DNA of 64,000 nucleotides from Deuterostichococcus epilithicus. Its lineage: Eukaryota; Chlorophyta; Trebouxiophyceae; Prasiolales; Stichococcaceae. The translations under genes and the position numbers were made by a program. The notes under the pieces are model-generated. The model had not been told where the DNA came from and searched no databases. It was given only the letters and a program-made list of their open reading frames with translations. The stretch lies in the NCBI GenBank assembly GCA_033439295.1, contig JAVTLE010000018.1, forward strand, positions 992,001 to 1,056,000. The letters run 5' to 3'. This document shows positions 10,023 through 30,400 of the stretch, piece by piece. Position 1 is the first letter of the stretch. Each line of letters opens with the position of its first letter.

Positions 10023-13000
10023 ATGGCGGCACTACTGCTGCGTGCGGCGCGTGCGCGTGGCGCAACTGCTCTGCTGAGCGCAGCCTCCACCAGAACGATC
10101 CCTGCCGCGTCGTTCGGCGGAGCAGCGCGATGCTTTGCGTCGGAGACCGGAGCCTCAGCGACTGAGGCGGCGAAGAAGGGCGGCTCGGTGCGGCCTTGCT
10201 GGACGAGTGCGCATCACAAGCCAAGCAAATTTTCCGACACGAGACTTTCGTTACGAGATGGCACCCAAGCTGCCTCGTGGACGCGCCATCCGGCGCTGGA
10301 CCATGAATACTAACGCTGCAGCACCAAGATACATGTTGTATGTATGTTGGTGCCGTTTCTCAGGGAAGGATGTGCCGGACCGCATTTGCAACGTGACGAT
10401 CCAGCACCCTCGCTGTCGAACCTCTGAACAGTTCATGCTGTTGTGGTTCACGTCTGACACCAGGTGTTATTCGTGCGTTCACACCTGGGTTGTGGCGCAC
10501 CATTGCTGTCAAGAGCATCCTGGGCACAGCGAATGGCGTCGACCTGGCAACACATTTACAGTCGACGCAGTACATTTGTGGCTGAACCTTCGATAATGAT
10601 GGCGGCCCATCCTGGGTGCAGTCGCTGCCACCATCTGCAACCTGGCGTCCGCGCCAGTTGCTGGCACAATCCAAGCCCGCTCGGCGGCAGGATGATTGCA
10701 CGCTACTGCAGAGGGTTGCACCGACTCAAAGCTTGAGGTTTGTGGTTGCTTGATCCTCGTGGTCCTGCATGCAGTCGCTGCCGCTGCTGCTCGGCATTGC
10801 GGGCCTGGGTGCCGGTGCCTACTATGCGAAGCAGCAGGGCTTCCTGGATGGCATGCTGGGCGCCCCGCCAGCTGCCTCCAAGGCCATTGCCAAGGTGAGA
10901 ATGTAGCACAGCTGACCACCCATCGTTGCGAACCTGCGACTCGGTCGTCCATTCAAGCCTGCCTGGGGCTGCAAAAGATCCTGCACGGTGAGCATTACCA
11001 CTTGTGCGGCACTTGCAGAGCCGCAGTCGCGCCCTGCCATTCCTGTCCAAGCATGCGGAAAGTCCTGCTGCATGTATGGGCTGGTACTGCCGGTGCCATT
11101 GTGCACTGCCTGTTGTTACTAGCAACAGCCCGCTTCACCTCGCAAGTGCTTGCAGACTGAACGCTCAACTTTTAAACTGTTTGCAGACTGACAAGCCGGA
11201 CTACGGCGCGGTGCGGCAGGCGATCGCGGACATCCTGGAGAAGGACGAGGAATATGACGACGGCAGCTGTGAGTTTCGTCGACACCTATGCCTCGCTCAA
11301 GTATCATCACATGCACTGTTCACATGCACGTGCCGCCAAAGCTTGTGTGATGCAGTGTGCATTGTCCCTGGCTCAATCGCTGTGGCCCTGCCCCCTCTGG
11401 CTGGTGTGGAGATCTCACACATCGCATGCGGCCTGCCTCGCGCAGACGGCCCCATCCTGGTGCGGCTGGCATGGCACGCCTCAGGCTCCTACGACAAGGC
11501 ATCCAACACCGGCGGCTCCAACGGCGCCACCATGCGGTGCGCTGTCTTGTTCTCGTCTGCACCCTTCTGATACATGCACACAACAGCAGTTGGCCGGGAT
11601 CGCCAGGCAGCTGCACGGTATCAGGAAGACGTGCGGCTGCATTTGTGTGTATATGCGCAGCATAAGCACGGCTTGTAACCCAACAATGCTTTGCTGAGCC
11701 GTTCTAAAACTGCGCATCCTGGTGTATGCAGCTACAAGGAGGGCGACTACGGTGAGCAGCTCCTCCTCTTGGCTTGCTGCACATGCCGTAAATGTCTTGC
11801 AGGGCATTTTAGCCCGCCATTCCGGGGTCTGCCCAGGTCTGCAAGCCCGCACTGATCAGGTGACGATGCAGCTGTTGGAGACGGTGTGCTTGTTTGACGC
11901 AGGCGCCAATGCGGGGCTGAAGGTGGCGAGGGACCTGCTGGAGCCCATCAAGGAGAAGTTCCCTTGGATCAGCTATGCCGACCTCTGGACGCTCGCCGGC
12001 GCGACCGCCATCGAGGAGATGGGCGGTGGGCATCCGTTTCACTCAGCCCCAGCAGTCTTCTGCCATGCAAGCGTGCATTCCGGCATCTGAAGCAGGGCAC
12101 TTGAAGGGCACTCGTGATGCGCCCAGAGGTTGCCGGCAGGCTACACTAGCGCGTCCACGGCTGTGTGCATGTTGGTTGGTACCCTGCACACCAGCACGCG
12201 GTGAGCTCCATTGCAGCCTGGCAGCCGTCGTTACGATACCACAGGACCGGAGATCAAGTGGCAGCCCGGGCGCACGGACTATGACGACAGCGACGAGACA
12301 AAGTTGCCACCGGACGGCCGCCTGCCTGACGCCTCGCGCGACGCCAAGCACCTGCGCGACATCTTCTACCGGATGGTGCGGCATGTGGAGAAGCTTCAGG
12401 AAGTGTGGTCAACCTCACATCATCGATCTCTATGTCGTATGCATGTCGTTTTGCCAGGGCCTCAGTTGGACCTTGAGGACATTCGTCCTGCCGGTCGCGC
12501 CACCCGCCAATGCTCGTCAGACTGCGTCAGCGCTCAGGCGCCCTCCCGGCCCGCCGTCGCCTCGAGCCCTGCCGGCCTCGCACACCTGAAAAGGTGCTGC
12601 GGCGTGACAGGCCCCGAGCAGGCGGATGTTGTGCCCTCGCAGGGCTTTAACGACAAGGAGATTGTGGCGCTGTCGGGCGCGCACTCGCTGGGCCGTTGCC
12701 ACACCGACCGCTCCGGGTTCGACGGCCCCTGGACCAACGCGCCCACGGCGTGAGTGGTGGCGAAGCCACATCGCCGTGTGTCTGACACACCTGCGTGTCT
12801 GCGCCAAGTGTCCAGCACATCGACGACCTGGCTGCAGGTGCACTCAATAGGCAGGCCAGGCGCAGGTCCGCACTCATCGAACCCACTTCTCTTGCGCGTC
12901 ACCTCCGGCGGTGATGGCATCGTGCTTTGTGCCCCGACAGGTGGAGCAACCTGTACTTCCAGGAGCTGCTGGATAAGAAATGGGTCAAGGTAAACCCTTG

Positions 13001-14204
13001 CTTCGTTCCTTTGAACTCCACGCAGCGCTGTCGTTGCCACCTGTTGGCGGTGCCTGCGACCACCCAAGGCTTGTGGCCAACGATTGGCATGCCCGCTGCG
13101 CTGGGCAGCGCTGTTGTGCTGACACGATGTCTGTGGCGGATTGCCTGATGCTACATGCGCAAACTATATTGCGGATAGCCGGCCCAAACACTGTGCGAAG
13201 GACGACAGACGAGAGAATGTGAGCGGAGCCAGTTCGTGAAGCGAGCAGACACAGTCCACGAGCCCTGCTGACCAACTGTTGCAATGGTTTCGAAACTGCC
13301 CGCAGCGCAACAAGCTGGACTCCAGCTGGAAGGGGCCGGAGCAGTATCAGGACAAAGAGTCGCGTTCGCTCATGATGCTGCCGACGGACATGTGGTTGAT
13401 CTGGGTGAGACCAAAACTGCAGCTGCAAGCATGGCATGCAGCAAGGCAGCTCGCATTCGCATCGGGGAATCCGTTCGTATGCGGGTTTGCCGTTGATGTG
13501 CCACGCTGTCGGTCCAGGCTGATGCATGAGTGCCGTGCTCGCAGGACAAGTGCGCGCCCCCCCTCCCCTGCCTGCCGCCCTGCTGTCTGCCGGAAATGGT
13601 GCCACAAGCTGCGGCACATCGGGTCCCAGCTGCAGTGCACTCACTGGCAGCGTCGGCGGCGCATCTGAATCGCACCGAGCACCCCCAACGCGTCAGTGTG
13701 TTCGCTTCCGAGGTAATGAGATGTGCAACGTACCATGTCGCTCAGGAAGCTGAAGCCTTACGTGCAACAGTACGCTAAGGTGCGCCTTCGGATTTGCTCA
13801 TCATGCAGCCCAGTTTCCAGTCCTCGAGTTTCAGGCCCCGGGATGCCGTCACGCCTTTGCGCTCGGCAGCATGCGCTGCAGGGGTGCAGGCAGAGGTCAC
13901 GCCTCGACTGCTGCACGCCGCGCTCTGCGCTTTCGTGCTGCGGCCGTGAGCTGCGATGCGCGCCAGCACGGGCGGCGGCGTCCTCCCCCTTTGGCGCACG
14001 AGACCTCGGAGACCCCTGTTCTGGGTGCATGGGACGCATACGCATGCAAGCCTGGATGCAGACGCGCGCTGCTGTCACCCCTCTGCCCAGGACGAGGAGG
14101 CGTTCAACGCGGACTTTGCGGCGGCCTTCGCCAAGCTGCTGGAGCTGGGCGTGCCGCGGGGCGCGACGGGCGCAGGCGAGCAGACCGGCATGCATCTGTC
14201 TTGA
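10023..14204 (+). CDS. Class I haem peroxidase, cytochrome c peroxidase type, mitochondrial
   Basis: Reduces H2O2, by family most likely with cytochrome c in the intermembrane space. Exon 1 (10023-10187) encodes an Arg/Ala/Ser presequence; exon 2 (10775-10894) a hydrophobic stretch [19 protein letters not shown]. This pair resembles the two-part sorting signal of yeast Ccp1. Catalytic exons: 11187-11268 ([16 protein letters not shown]); 11446-11536 ([17 protein letters not shown], distal Arg/Trp/His); a tiny exon near 11732 (YKEGDYG); about 11901-12020 ([14 protein letters not shown]); about 12248-12378 ([20 protein letters not shown]); about 12643-12750 ([14 protein letters not shown] with the proximal His, then GFDGPWT with the electron-transfer Trp); 12942-12989; about 13326-13405 ([12 protein letters not shown]); about 13746-13779; 14091-14204. 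[11 protein letters not shown] and the GPW tryptophan favour CCP over ascorbate peroxidase, but substrate use cannot be settled from sequence. Confidence 0.88.
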
Positions 14205-14831
14205 GGCTCGGCGACCGGTTGCGATGGCTGCCGGGGTCCCGCTGGCGCTGTGCTGCGCGCTGTCTCACTCAGCAGCTGCAGCCGACCGTAAGAGCGCCGT
14301 CCCCCGGGAGGCCCTGCGCTGCAACTGACCTGGGCGTCCCTCACGACGCAGGTGCGTCTGACGGCGAGGTGGCGCCCCCCGGCCTGTAGCCCAACCTGGG
14401 CAGCGTGTGACCTCGGCCTCGCGGGGCATGCACCCAGCGGTCTGTACGGGGCTCTTTCCCACCCAGGCCGCGCGAGCGGCGACCAGCCAGGCGCGACAAC
14501 CCAATCGTCACACCGGCAGCAGTGACGCGGCCTTTTGTGTCGAGGCCGCACTATGCAGTTTCCTCAGGGCGTTAGGTGTGTGTGTTCTAGATTTTGTCCC
14601 GGTACCAGGTACCTGTTCTGCTGGCGTGCCCCGACTACCTATCTAGGCATGCAGACGCTGTGGTTGCCATCAATGCGCATGGCGAACCACATCATCAGCG
14701 GGCAAACAAGCTTGAATTTGTGCAGAAGGACACGCCATGTGCGCTTGCGTGGTGCTGGCTGCTGTTGCAGAGGGAGGCCTTCTTCGAGGTGGGCCGAGCA
14801 CGGCACCGGTTTTTGCTCAAGCGACTAACAC

Positions 14832-14836
14832 TGTAA
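14832..14836 (+). terminator. TGTAA poly(A) signal for the peroxidase gene
   Basis: TGTAA about 630 bp after the TGA stop at 14202-14204, in the convergent gap before the ArfGAP gene ends at 15073. Nothing else is recognisable in 14205-15072. Confidence 0.55.
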
Positions 14837-15072
14837 ACTGATTCAGTTTTTGCGGCCCCGTTGCACAAGTCAGTGCACTGTATCGCAAGGATGTTTGCCT
14901 TCTTTTCTGTAGCATCTCAGGCTTGACAAGGTCAGGAGCTTCTTCACTCACCAACTCTTGACCTCCGCTGATCAGTGCCGAAACCACTATGCTTCCGTCG
15001 ACTGGTCAGACTGATCGTCAGCGCAGAGCCTTGAGGCCCCACTTCTCAACCCACGACGCCTCATTTGCCGCA

Positions 15073-23839
<8,767 letters not shown>

Positions 23840-24876
23840 TCTTGGTTGTTCGGCGCGTGTAAGCAAGCGTCAACGGCAGGTCGCGCAGCCTACTCAGCAT
23901 GCGCGCCGCGGAGTGTACAGACTGCAGCTGAGACTGTCGTAGACTTCAACGGCCTGGACACCAGTGCGTTGCGCTGCTTCTCATCGCAAACGCGCTGCGT
24001 GAGCGTAAGCCAAAATCGCCTTGGATGTTCTGCGTCGGTCAACGGTGCTGCAACTGATGTGTGTTGATTTTGAGACGTCAGGCCCCCTCGCCAACATCAA
24101 GCCAGATGCAATCACGACACATGCAATCACGTTCCAATGGATCTCAATGGTACCGGTCTTTGCAGTTCCTGAGAGCGGTAACGCTCGACACGATCGATGG
24201 CTTGCCAGATGGCAGTAGCATTGCCGCCGCTGAAGGTGGCCTGCAGCTCCGGCGGAACCTGCCTCACCAGGTGGCGCGTTACCACTCCCTGTCCCTTTCA
24301 GTACACTCAACCAGGGTCGGCCAGGCATGCACACGATCAGCGAAAGCACCTGATCTGAGGGGCTTGGCTGACCGGAAGGGACTACTCGTAGGCACCGGCG
24401 CAAGCGCAGGCGGGTAAGATGCACTTGCACGAGCGAGGTCGGTCAGGCATGGTTTGCAGCAGGAAAGCGGCCACAACCTCAAACTATGTGATATACCGTA
24501 AGCAGAGTCTGCTTTGCGGCGCTTGGCCTCAATCTTCGCCTAGTCTCTAGAGACAAAGAGTGTCGAAACGAGGAGACCTCCCCAGGCGAACGACTGACAA
24601 GCCGCGCTTCAACCCTGATCTACTTGTCGGAGACAACACGCAGCTCCATGCCGTCCAGACTGACCTTGCTCTAGAGTGAGCAGGCGACAACGCTCTTCAA
24701 CTGTCTGTTGGATCTGCCGTCCTGGCCACCGGCTGCCCGTCCTCCTCCTGCACCCACCGCTCCGGCATGCTGCGCCGCCGCCACGCGCCGGTGCACGCCG
24801 CGTCGCGCTGGGCGCCTTGCCGGCGATGCGACCGCCCTGGCGGCGGCCTCCATCTGGGTTCCGGCAGCGGCGCCAT
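23840..24876. other. Spacer between the ArfGAP and TRAP-alpha genes
   Basis: Holds the 5' flank of the ArfGAP gene and the 3' flank of the TRAP-alpha gene, both on the minus strand. Short open frames on either strand show no known domain, and no RNA gene or mobile element is recognised. Confidence 0.5.
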
Positions 24877-27070
24877 CTACGACGCCTTCTTGAGCTCGGT
24901 GCCGAGGCTGCCGGAGCGCTTGGCCTTGGCGCGGGCATGCGTGTCGTAGAAGGTGCCCTTGAGCCACTGGCTGGGGTCCTGTGCGCCCGCGCCGGTCGCG
25001 CCAGTGGCCCTGGACGGCCGCCGTCGCGACGCGGCGCGCACCCACCCCAGGCTCTGCAGCTGCTTGTACACCAGGTAGCCTGCGGCGGGGAAAAAAGTGG
25101 GGAGGTTCGGTGCCGTGTCGCTGTGCACATTGCAAGCAGGCGCTGGAGTCTCAGATGTCACAGGAGTGAGCTGTGTTTCTGCTCGTCACAACATGGGCTT
25201 GCGGCGCATGGAAGAGGGTCTCCGTTCTTCAAGGAGGACAGGCATGCCCTTGGGCACACTGCCCATGCAGGTCTTGCACTATCGGGGCTGGAACACACTG
25301 ACGCCGGCCAGGACAGCGGACCTGAGAAACACAAGACCGTGCGGCTGTAGAACTTTTCACTGAATGACGCACCGACGCCGGCCAAGACGGCAAACACGAT
25401 GAGGTACAGCCCGATGAGCTCGAAGTCGACCCATTTCGGCCGCTCGATGATGTCCACCGTCTTGTTGAAGGCCAGGCTGTGGTGCGGCGTCGTCAGGCCC
25501 TGTGCGCACAGGGCATGATTTGCATTCGCAACATCCCCTCGCCAGGCATGTACAGGCTGACGGATGTGCGCCGTTGACACCGCCAACGGACACATCAGGT
25601 GAAGCAGCGGGGCATCACAGCACTTGAAAACTGCATCTGCCATTGCAACTTCCTGAAAAGCCAGTATCGGGACGACATGACAAGCAGACGCTGTTGCAAC
25701 CACAGCCAAGTTGGAGTCAGCGGCGCACGTTGTAAAAGACGTGCAGGGCGACAAGGAACTCGCGCGGCTGCAGCATGGAGTCGGGGCGGAACTGGTAGGG
25801 CAGGCTCGCCTGCTCCCCCGGCTTCAGTGACAGGTCCCCCAGCTGCGTGCGCACATCAGTTCCACATTATGATTGCGTATGCGGCCGCCTCTGCGCAGTA
25901 GTGCAGACATGCACACCTCCAGGTGTCCTGTTGAGATCGTGCCACGGAAGTCCGCAGCAGAGGGCCCGCAGCTGCACCCATGCGACGCATCTGCGGACAG
26001 CCCCCGGCATTGCCGCACAGCGACTTCATGTCTTAAGACACTACACCACCCGATGACCCAAGCAGTGGCCCCATGCCCGCCGCAGGAGGCAGTGTGAGAC
26101 GAGCCCACGTCGGCGGCTGAAGGTGAAGACTCACCGAGACCGTGAAGTTCTGGACCCAGAGATTCCACTGCGCCGCAGAGTGCAGCGAGCCCTGGATGGC
26201 GGACACGTTGTACGTCTCCTCGCCGCCATTGCTGAAGCCGACGATCACATCGACCTGCGGCGGCACAAGGGTGTGTCAATCAAACAGCGGGCACAGGCTG
26301 ACAATGTGGAGGTGCTGCCAGAAGCACACACGCATGCCTCGTGAGGCAGCTTGCAACGGTGTGACACTGTGCCAAAGGACGCGATGGCAGCAAGATTCGC
26401 GCACCGTCTCGCCCAGGGGGAACTGCAGCCGGGGGTGGCTGGGGAACCATGCCTGCACCTCCACGCCTGGCGCGCTGGGCGAGGGGTTGCCGAGGTAGTC
26501 GTGTGCAGGCCCCGGGCTGGCTGCTGCATCCTGCGCTGCTGCTGTGCCTGCAGCCGCGACGAGAACGTCAACAGACATGGAGTTTGCCAGCCCTCGTGAT
26601 GATGCAATCGAGGCTACCGCTGAGAAACTTCAATGCGGCGGCGGCGGCGAAGTGTGCAGCTTCCGGCAAAGCTCCTCGACAGACGGCACTGAGGCTTCCT
26701 GTGTGGTGTTTATCACTCAGGCTGTGTCTTGATAGAGCAGACGAGCAGCCCGCACGCCCATGCTCAGACCGCCGTGTGCCAGTTGCCAAACACTGCCAAA
26801 CGCTCTGACACATTGGCCAGAGTAATCCTGTCTTGTGGAAGAGTGCAGTTTCGACGGAAGCACACAGACGCCGACGCATCAGGTGATGCATCTGCCTCGG
26901 CTCGGACGCAGCCCAGGTGCAATCATGCCAGATCAAGTTGCCACTTCAGTCGTCTCTTTCGGTCAGCATGCAAATACATCGAAAAGCTGCTGGAGGCTAT
27001 CGGCGACGAACTGACCTGCTGCGACTGCCACCAGCAGCAGCAAACCAAGTACGCTCCTCCTCGCCATCAT
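24877..27070 (-). CDS. SSR1: Translocon-associated protein subunit alpha (TRAP-alpha)
   Basis: A single-pass ER membrane subunit of the TRAP complex that sits beside the Sec61 channel. Exon 1 (27070-27016, 55 nt) encodes the signal peptide MMARRSVLGLLLLVAVAA and ends in phase 1. It joins the exon starting at 26547 (GTAAAQDAAASPGPAHDYLG) across an intron of about 470 nt. The lumenal domain follows: VEVQAWFPSHPRLQFPLGET, DVIVGFSNGGEETYNVSAIQ, QWNLWVQNFTVS (an N-glycosylation sequon), LSLKPGEQASLPYQFRPDSM, REFLVALHVFYN, SLAFNKTVDIIERPKWVDFE. The membrane span is LIGLYLIVFAVLAGVG (about 25400). A short cytosolic tail rich in Lys/Arg ends LGTELKKAS with TAG at 24877-24879. Block order fits TRAP-alpha from plants to animals. 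A Met at 26578 just before exon 2 is open but would leave out the signal peptide, so the spliced start is preferred. Confidence 0.9.
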
Positions 27071-27415
27071 AAGTGTTGCCACTCCCACACAAGTCCAAAT
27101 CAGGAAGTTCCGAGGCGCATGCCCGGACCGTATGGCCTTCGAGCGGCTAGGGCTGTGCTTACGCAGACTTGTATGCCTCCAACGAAAAGCCGTGCGGCAA
27201 GCGACAACGACAACTCGCAAAGTGCACCCAGTTCCCGCACAAAACCGACTTTCGAATCCCATGTTTTTGCAGGGGCGCGCGGAAGTAGGTGCGAGGGAGC
27301 GTGCGCTCGTGACAACGATGACCTCTCCGCTATTGCAGCGCGGTGCTGCAATACTATTCGCCGTTCGGTATCCGGATTCTTGTTGAAGCTGCCTGTTACT
27401 GGTCAAGGCTTCGCC
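27071..27415. promoter_or_regulatory. Shared divergent promoter region, TRAP-alpha / histone deacetylase
   Basis: 345 bp between outward-facing start codons. No core promoter motif is clear. Part of it is open in the minus frame of the TRAP signal-peptide exon, but with no conserved content. Confidence 0.45.
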
Positions 27416-30400
27416 ATGACGATCAAGGGCAAGACGGTTGCGTACCTGTACGATGAGGAGCTGGGCAACTACAGTTATGGTGGTGGCAACCCCATGCGCC
27501 CGCACCGCGTTCGGCTGACGCACAGCCTGGTGGAAAATTATGGCCTGGGGTCCCGCATGCTGCAACACCGCCCGAACTGGCAGTCGCAGGAGGAAATCAG
27601 CCAATTCCACGCCGACGGTGAGCGCGCATGCTGCCCTACCTTTGCCTATATATGTCCCCCAATCGCGCACCATTTCCCAGTTCAAATTCTTTGATACACC
27701 AGGGGGGCAGCCTGCATCTGCGCGCCACGAGCTCATGGGGACGTAAAACATGGAGCTATGTGCGCCGAGCTTCCTGTCCAATCAGGGGGATGTCACACGA
27801 CCTGGCGTTGCCTTGGGCTGTCTCACAGACGCCTTCTGACGACCGGCCTATACGACCGGCAACCTCGCTTGGTGTTGTGCACAAGTCAGATAGCCGCTAC
27901 AGGGTGGGCCTTCCGAAGGGTATGGGATGCCACTGTGTGACGCGGCAAGGCGACGGTTGCTGCAAATGAGCTGCTGACCATAAGATTCACGATTGCTTCA
28001 TCTCGCCGTCCGACCCGCTCTCTACCGAGACTTGAAACATTTTACTAGCAGCCGCAGCAGAGTGCGACTCCCAGTACCCGACCCTGCCAGCCCGCATGCT
28101 ATAATCCATTGTCCGCACCCGATGCAGACTACCTGAACTTCCTGCGGCAAGTGACGCCGGACAACCAGGAGGAGTACCTGACGCACATGCGGCGCTTCAA
28201 CCTGGGGCCTGTCGGCGAGGCGGACTGCCCAGTCTTTGACGGCATGTTCGAGTACTTCCGGGTGCGCTCGAGGCTGGAGGCTGTTTTGAAGTTGTCAGCG
28301 TCCTCTTTTTTTACACCGTACTGCGCACACGCGCTGCGAGGCGTGAAGGTTGTTCAGGGGGAGGCTTGGTGCTCTGCGCTGCCTTGCTCGGCAGGATTGG
28401 CAGCGAGACGGGCTGATGGAGCGCTCGCCGGCTGCCAGCGCCTGCCGCCAGCAGTGTCTCACAGTCAGGCGCTGCAGAACCAGCACATTTGCCTGACGCC
28501 TTACCATGCCGTTGACTAACTGTGCATGTTGCCTGACGATTCCTTGGTCGCTGTGGCTGGTTCAGCTGTGCTCGGGCGTTGCCTCGGCGTTTGAGGAGTT
28601 GGGGCACTGAACGAACCTGCCATGCCTGCCCTGATGACGAGCCTGGACGTTCTTACTGCCGCAGCTGTACTCAGGCGGCTCAGTGAGCGGCGCGGCTTTC
28701 ATGAATGAGGGCACCGCCGACGTGTGCCTCAACTGGGCGGGTGCGTGGCAGAGGCGTTTCCAACTTCTAATGCCCTGGCATCTTGTTGCCTCGACGTCCG
28801 GTCACCTCCTTGTCGCAGCTTGCCTCTCCGTATGGGCTGCTGCTGTTTGCCGCCTGGCTGTGCATGCACGCCTGCTTACGAGCGCGCCCGATCGAGGCCG
28901 AATCCCCCTGAGGCGGGGGGCGGCCTGGATATAGTTCAATGCTCAAGTTTCGGGTACTGAGTTGGAACTGAGCCATGGCCCACACAGGCGGCATGCACCA
29001 TGCCAAGAAGGCAGAGGCCAGCGGCTTCTGCTACATCAATGACATCGTGCTCGCCATCCTGGAGCTGCTGAAGACCCACCAGCGGTGCGCCCGCCTTGGC
29101 GTCCCCCTCACTGAAGAGCCGAACAGCACTACCACCAACCCTTTGCCAGACGAGCATGTTCACGGCGGCGCGTGCGTGGCAGTAGCAGCAGCGGGCGCCA
29201 TGTCGGTCGGCTCGGCGGCATCGTCGCCACCTCAGATAAATACTGCTGTACTGGCTGCGCAGTGTGTTGTATGTGGACATCGACATCCACCACGGCGACG
29301 GCGTGGAGGAGGCCTTCTACACGACGGACCGCGTCATGACGGTATCCTTCCACAAGTACGGCGACTTCTTCCCCGGCACCGGTGCGCCCCGTCCTATTTT
29401 GTATAGTTTCCCTCAATTCAGCTGAGACTAACGTCGCAGCGCCACAGAAACACCTCAGCTCTGGTTGTGGCTTCGCACCTGATCTGGAAAACCGCTTCCT
29501 GGCATGGCTTCCACTTGCCGTCGGCCGTGCCACCAGCCTCGTGTCGCCGCGACATCAGTCGCTCCAGTCTCTTGCGCCTTTGGCAGCTCCAAGTCCCTGA
29601 CATGCGCATGCGCAGGCGCGCTGGACGACACGGGCACAGGCGGCGGGCACCGCTACTCGGTGAATATGCCGCTGCAGGAGGGTATGGACGATGACTCCTA
29701 CCGCCTCGTCTTCGAGCCCGTCATGCGAAAGGTGCTGTTAAATAAAGGAAAACCCTGTCCTCTGTGCGGCAGCCTGCCTCGGCCTGTGACCACCATGCGT
29801 CCGCACAGCGCACCGGCGCACCGCAAGCTTGTGCGGCAGGTACTTGGTATTGGAGGTGTCGAAGTGCTGCGGGACCCGACTGTGGTGGCGGTGTGCTTCG
29901 GCGAGCACGTGCAGAAACGTAGGGGAGAGGAAGGGTTTTTGATACGTTTCATCAGATGTTCATCTTATTCCATCGATGAAATCGCATGTTGTCAACTCCA
30001 GGTGATGGAGGTGTACCAGCCGACGGCGGTGGTGATGTGCTGCGGCGCCGACTCCCTGTCGGGCGACCGCCTGGGCTGCTTCAACCTGAGCCTGGAGGGC
30101 CACGCGCACTGCATCGAGTTCATGGCCGCCTTCAACGTGCCGCTGCTGCTGCTTGGCGGCGGCGGATACACCATGCGCAATGTCGCGCGCTGCTGGTGCT
30201 ACGAGACCGGCCGCATGCTCGGCGATGACCTCGCCGACGAGTGAGCGGTCTCCCTTCCTGACTCTGACGGGCTGAGTCCGTGCGGTGCATGTAAGGATTT
30301 GAAGCGGCGGTTTGAGTCGACTGGTGAAAGGAGCTTCTCGGCCCGGCATCGTCGACGCTCAGGATGCTCAACCGGTGCTCAGCCCGCAGCCTGCCGGAGA

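Noticed and set aside
26553-26578. Met at 26578 as the TRAP-alpha start
   Set aside because: It lacks a proper signal peptide. The upstream exon 27070-27016 supplies one and joins in exact phase through a GTCAGT donor and CTGCAG acceptor.
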